64,000 nucleotides of DNA from CAZTHM01 sp041946825 (GTDB lineage Bacteria; Acidobacteriota; Terriglobia; UBA7540), in the NCBI GenBank assembly GCA_041946825.1, contig JBHGBD010000015.1, forward strand, positions 1 through 64,000, read 5' to 3'. Numbering within the stretch: the first letter of the stretch is position 1; each line of letters starts with the position of its first letter. Positions 60,612 through 64,000 of this stretch are shown piece by piece. Below the pieces are notes generated by a model. That model was not told the origin of the DNA, made no database searches, and saw only the letters and a list, made by a program, of their open reading frames with translations. Made by a program: the position numbers and the translations under genes.

Positions 60612-63164
60612 ATGGGGGAGCGCATCATAAGACTCATGGCTCTTGGGACGGTAATCCGGTCTGCCGCGCTCGTTGCCAGCCTGAGTTCGCTTTTTCCCCT
60701 CGCCGCCCTCGCAGCGCCGCCGACCCAAAACCTTGAGGGAGAAGTCGTTAACGAAAAGGGCGAGCCGATCGCCGGCGCCATCTGCACGCTGACGGGGTCC
60801 GTGCTCCCCGAACAAGGCCTTTCCAACACCACGGGAGAAGGAGGGGAGTTCCATTTCCAGGGGCTGGTGCCGGGCCGCTATGCCCTGACTTGCGCCGCCG
60901 TCACCTACCAGCCCATCGTCAAGAGCGGAATCGAGGTTACCGAAGACCAGGCACCCTCCGTCCAGGTCGTCCTGCCGAGCGAAATCGTGGTCCACGAAAA
61001 AGTCGAGGTCCGCGAGAAGGCGCCGAGCGTTGCACAAGAAGCCACGACCACTCCTCCCGCCACGCTGACCGCGCCGCAGTTGCGCACGCTTCCGTTGACG
61101 CAACAGAAATTCAAGGCGGCTTTGCCGCTGGTGCCGGGCGTGGTCCGCACGCCCGACGGCAAAATGAACATCAAAGGCCAAGTCGAGACCCAGGGCATGC
61201 TGCTCGTGGACTCCGCGGAAACGGTTGATCCGGTCACCGGCAGCTTTGCGATTGAGGTTCCCCTCGATGCCGTCGAATCACTGGAGGTTCACAAGACGGC
61301 CTACCAGGCTGAATACGGGCGTTTTTCCGGCGGCATGACTCGCGTCGAGACCAAAGCACCGTCCAACCAGTGGCATTTCGAGCTGAACGATTTCGTCCCC
61401 ACCCCGCGCATTCGCAGCGGCCATCTGGTGGGCATCGCCGACAACAAGCCGCGCTTTACCATCACCGGACCGCTCTGGAACAATCGGCTGAACTTCTCCC
61501 ATTCGATGACCTACGACCTGGTCAAGCAGCCGGTGCGCGGCCTGGCATGGCCGCACAATGAAATCAAGAGCCAGGGATACAATTCCTTCACGAGTTTTCA
61601 ATACATCGTTTCGCCCCAGCACCTGCTGAGCGCGAGCATCAACATCTTCCCCTCTCGCCGGCAATTCGCCGACATCAACTCTTTCGTGCCCCAGACGGCT
61701 TCCACCGACTATGGCCAGCGCGGGTTCAGCGTGGGCGCCACCGACCGCTGGCTGTTCAATTCCGGGGGAATCCTGACCACCCTGGTGCGATATACGAAGT
61801 TCGACAGCTATTCCCACGGCCAGGGCGCCGAAGACATGCTCCTCACCCCCGACGGGCGTGGCGGAAATTTCTTTAACGCTTGGTCGCGCAACAGCCATCA
61901 ACAGGAAATACTCCAGAACTACCAATTCCCGCGGCGTCATTGGCTGGGCCAGCACACCGTGAAGGTGGGCGGCAACTTCGTCAATCGCTCCTACGAGGGC
62001 ACGAGCCTCTCGCGGCCCGTGCAACTCCTGCGACCTGACGGGACGCTGGCAGGACAAATCGATTTCTCCGGCTCCTCGACGCTGAACGCCGAAGACACCG
62101 AAATTGCCGGCTTCGTGCAGGACCACTGGGCCTTCAACGACCAGTTGGCGGTCGATGCCGGGTTCCGCTATTCCGGCCAGACCATCGGCGAGACCGCCCT
62201 GTTCGCCCCGCGGGTGGGATTCGTCTATTCCCCCGGCAAGGAAGGCAAGACGATCTTCCGTGCGGGCGTCGGCATCTTCAACGATCGCGTCCCGCTGCTT
62301 GCCGGTGACTTCACCAAGAATCCCACGCGTTCCGTGCAGTTCTTCGACGAGAATGGGCTGCCCTCCGGCGCGCCGCTGGTCTTCCAAAATGCCTACGTCA
62401 GGGTCGACGAAAAGGGACAACGAATTATTCCGCCCGGCCGGGATCTGGGAAGCACGCCCTACAACCTCACGTGGAATCTGGAAGTCAACCGCGAGATCGT
62501 CGCGCGCCTGGTAGCTCGGTTCAGCTATCTCTCCAGCCGCACCTACGACATGTTCGTGGTGAATCCCCTCGTTCCCGACACCGGAAACCCCATCCTCCTG
62601 CTCACCAACACGGGCGGGATGCGTTATCACGAATTCGAGTCCACGTTGCGCTTCCGCGCCAGCGACCGGGCCGACGTGAACTTTTCTTACGTCCGCAGCC
62701 TGGCGCGCGGCGACCTGAATACACTGACTTCGATTTACGTTCCCTTCGAGCAGCCGGTGATTCGGCCGAATTTCTACGCCGACCTGCCGTCGAACGTCCC
62801 GCACCGCGTCATCACCTGGGGACGTTTCAAAATGCCGCGCGAAATCACCATCAGCCCGTTGCTCGATGTGCACAGCGGCTTTCCCTACTCGGCCGTGGAC
62901 GTTCTGCAAAACTACGCGGGCGCTCCCAACAGTCGGCGTTTCCCGATGTTCCTTTCCCTGGATTTGCAGCTGACCAAGGATTTCACCGTCGGCTGGGTCC
63001 CCTGGCTCAAAAATCACAAGTTCCGCGGCGCCTTGCGCGTCTATAACCTCACCAACCATGAGAACCCGCGCGACGTGTACAACAACATCGCCTCAAGCCA
63101 CTTCGGCGAGTTCGTGGGATTCCAGCACCGCCTCTTCGACGCCGGGTTCGATATCGTCTACTAA
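60612..63164 (+). CDS. TonB-dependent receptor with carboxypeptidase-regulatory N-terminal domain
   Basis: Starts at ATG 60612 (850 aa), supported by GGGAAG 8 nt upstream; the frame runs 43 codons further. The signal peptide (ALGTVIRSAALVASLSSLFPLAALA) is followed by a carboxypeptidase-regulatory-like domain at about 38-130 (QNLEGEVVNEKGEPIAGAICTLTG, GLVPGRYALTCAAV), a plug domain (LPLTQQKFKAALPLVPGVVRTPDG, VPLDAVESLEVHKTAYQAEYG) and the beta-barrel. This is the normal acidobacterial Oar-like layout. It is shorter than the divergent paralogue at 53-56 kb. The CadC-like regulator gene reads away from it, so a shared 170-bp control region is likely. Confidence 0.92.
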   Translation: MGERIIRLMALGTVIRSAALVASLSSLFPLAALAAPPTQNLEGEVVNEKGEPIAGAICTLTGSVLPEQGLSNTTGEGGEFHFQGLVPGRYALTCAAVTYQPIVKSGIEVTEDQAPSVQVVLPSEIVVHEKVEVREKAPSVAQEATTTPPATLTAPQLRTLPLTQQKFKAALPLVPGVVRTPDGKMNIKGQVETQGMLLVDSAETVDPVTGSFAIEVPLDAVESLEVHKTAYQAEYGRFSGGMTRVETKAPSNQWHFELNDFVPTPRIRSGHLVGIADNKPRFTITGPLWNNRLNFSHSMTYDLVKQPVRGLAWPHNEIKSQGYNSFTSFQYIVSPQHLLSASINIFPSRRQFADINSFVPQTASTDYGQRGFSVGATDRWLFNSGGILTTLVRYTKFDSYSHGQGAEDMLLTPDGRGGNFFNAWSRNSHQQEILQNYQFPRRHWLGQHTVKVGGNFVNRSYEGTSLSRPVQLLRPDGTLAGQIDFSGSSTLNAEDTEIAGFVQDHWAFNDQLAVDAGFRYSGQTIGETALFAPRVGFVYSPGKEGKTIFRAGVGIFNDRVPLLAGDFTKNPTRSVQFFDENGLPSGAPLVFQNAYVRVDEKGQRIIPPGRDLGSTPYNLTWNLEVNREIVARLVARFSYLSSRTYDMFVVNPLVPDTGNPILLLTNTGGMRYHEFESTLRFRASDRADVNFSYVRSLARGDLNTLTSIYVPFEQPVIRPNFYADLPSNVPHRVITWGRFKMPREITISPLLDVHSGFPYSAVDVLQNYAGAPNSRRFPMFLSLDLQLTKDFTVGWVPWLKNHKFRGALRVYNLTNHENPRDVYNNIASSHFGEFVGFQHRLFDAGFDIVY

Positions 63165-63243
63165 GATTGTCGATCGCTGAAGGTTGATGATTGCCGAGCG
63201 GGCAGGCGTGCTTGCCGCATGTTAGAATCGGGTGCGGGGCATG

Positions 63244-63370
63244 TCATCCTGAGCGCAGCGAAGGGTCTTTTTCATTTCGTGCGGGCAGAAACAGCGCATC
63301 CATTGCGAAGCTGGAAAACTGCCGCGATCCTTCGTGGTCCCGATCAAAAACGCGAGATTTCTCAGGATGA
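63244..63370. repeat. MITE-like element with 10-bp terminal inverted repeats
   Basis: tcatcctgag (63244-63253) and ctcaggatga (63361-63370) are perfect inverted copies bounding a 127-bp segment. The interior carries agcgcagcgaagggtct and a partly complementary gatccttcg copy, so it can fold into a larger hairpin. The tcatcctgag...agcgaaggatct signature is common as a dispersed repeat in bacterial genomes of this type. The element ends 26 nt before the radical SAM start codon. Confidence 0.75.
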
Positions 63371-63395
63371 ACGCGCGAGGCGTTTACAGCCGGGT

Positions 63396-64000
63396 ATGCC
63401 GATCGATTACAAAACCGAAATCGGAAAGCTTTATCACTCCCTGGCGCGGCGCAAGCGACTGGGGCTGGTGATTTTCTTCGTCACCTCCGTCTGCAACGCC
63501 AAGTGCCGGACCTGCTTTTACTGGGAAGAACTGAACCAGCGCGGCGACTTGACCTGGGATGAAATCAAGCGGCTCTCGGAAACCATGCCGCGCTTTCCGG
63601 ATTTCTGGCTCTCCGGCGGCGAGCCGATGCTTCGCCGCGAGCTCACCGAGATTGTTCATCTCTTCTACCTGAATAACAGCATCCGCTGGGTGAACCTGCC
63701 CACCAACGGCCTGCTGCCCGAGCGCACCGCGGAGTGGGTCACACGCATCTGCCGCGAGAACCCTGAGCTGCATCTCGATTTGAACGTGGCGATGGATGGA
63801 TTGCACGAGATGCAGGACTCGATCCGTGCTGTGCCGGGGAATTTCAAGAAGACCCTCCAAACTCTTGAGGCCATCCAACCCGCCCGGCGCGATTTCCCCA
63901 ACCTGCGAGTGAACATCAACACGGTGATTTGCGCGGAGAATTTTGATTCGGTGCTCGAAATCGCCGACTTCGTCAAGCAGCATTGCCGCGTGGACGGCCA
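63396..64000 (+). CDS. Radical SAM protein, 5' part only (cut by window edge)
   Basis: The frame begins at ATG 63396 and stays open to the right edge, giving 201 codons. It has the [4Fe-4S] motif C33-x3-C37-x2-C40 (TSVCNAKCRTCFYW), and a SAM-binding GGEP in FWLSGGEPMLRRE. The remaining visible part (NLPTNGLLPERTAEW, NVAMDGLHEMQDSIR) is the normal barrel of the MoaA/SPASM-like group. Whether a C-terminal SPASM domain follows cannot be seen. The ribosome-binding site is weak. Confidence 0.88.
   Translation, partial: MPIDYKTEIGKLYHSLARRKRLGLVIFFVTSVCNAKCRTCFYWEELNQRGDLTWDEIKRLSETMPRFPDFWLSGGEPMLRRELTEIVHLFYLNNSIRWVNLPTNGLLPERTAEWVTRICRENPELHLDLNVAMDGLHEMQDSIRAVPGNFKKTLQTLEAIQPARRDFPNLRVNINTVICAENFDSVLEIADFVKQHCRVDG

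Noticed and set aside
61278..63059. 593-codon open frame antisense to the TonB receptor
   Set aside because: The sense frame has clear domains and the antisense product has none.

Overview
The window looks like high-GC chromosome from an Acidobacteriota bacterium, probably Terriglobia-like. This is inferred from gene content: Oar-type TonB receptors, a Ser/Thr kinase with TolB-like and TPR regions, winged-helix/TolB-like/TPR regulators, DUF4382 and SYLF proteins, and a PilMNO-containing secretion locus. No rRNA, tRNA, phage, IS transposase or CRISPR array was recognised. I found 51 supportable protein-coding genes; the last one runs off the right edge.

Layout. 0-3 kb: HNH endonuclease, ComF, a DksA-like protein and an ECF sigma/anti-sigma pair, all on the minus strand. 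3.9-12.9 kb: AlkA-like glycosylase, Ser/Thr kinase with TPRs, DinB-like protein, a DUF4382 lipoprotein, a delta-60 propeller protein and a Tat-exported TIM-barrel protein. 13.1-22.3 kb: a GAF-GAF sigma-54 activator followed by an efflux operon (STAS-TolC fusion, HlyD, cytidylate-kinase-like protein, two DHA2 transporters). A CATATG palindrome and a GG-N10-GC element lie between activator and operon, so sigma-54 control is plausible. 22.4-27.5 kb: STAS, CBS, subtilase, SYLF and MEDS-like proteins. 27.7-39.2 kb: an 11-gene minus-strand type II secretion/type IV pilus operon (a protein with four PilP-like modules, secretin, two pseudopilins, GspF, GspE, PilM, PilN, PilO, PilP-like, atypical pseudopilin) with a clear promoter at its head. 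40-43.6 kb: a NarL-type two-component system flanked by two PilZ proteins. 43.8-50.2 kb: small secreted proteins, a large nucleotide-transporter/HEAT/cNMP-binding fusion, a Fur-family regulator and a DUF2251-like protein. 50.2-63.2 kb: a CehA-like metallohydrolase, an aspartyl protease, and two divergent TonB receptors with two winged-helix/TolB-like/TPR regulators between them. 63.4 kb to the end: a truncated radical SAM gene.

The most unusual DNA-level signal is a set of degenerate 7-bp tandem arrays at six places: 34.0-34.24, 34.65-34.72, 38.2-39.08, 49.13-49.23, 51.87-51.93 and 56.62-56.65 kb. Each array has its own unit, but all keep strict 7-nt phasing. Three lie inside genes, where they encode the extended leader of a pseudopilin, a linker in the PilP-repeat protein, and the hydrophobic core of a signal peptide. 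Because 7 is coprime to 3, such arrays read as 7-residue periodic peptides and can be tolerated in frame. The arrays, the STAS-TolC fusion with its putative sigma-54 control, the four-module PilP-like protein and the transporter-HEAT-cNMP fusion are the main things to follow up.
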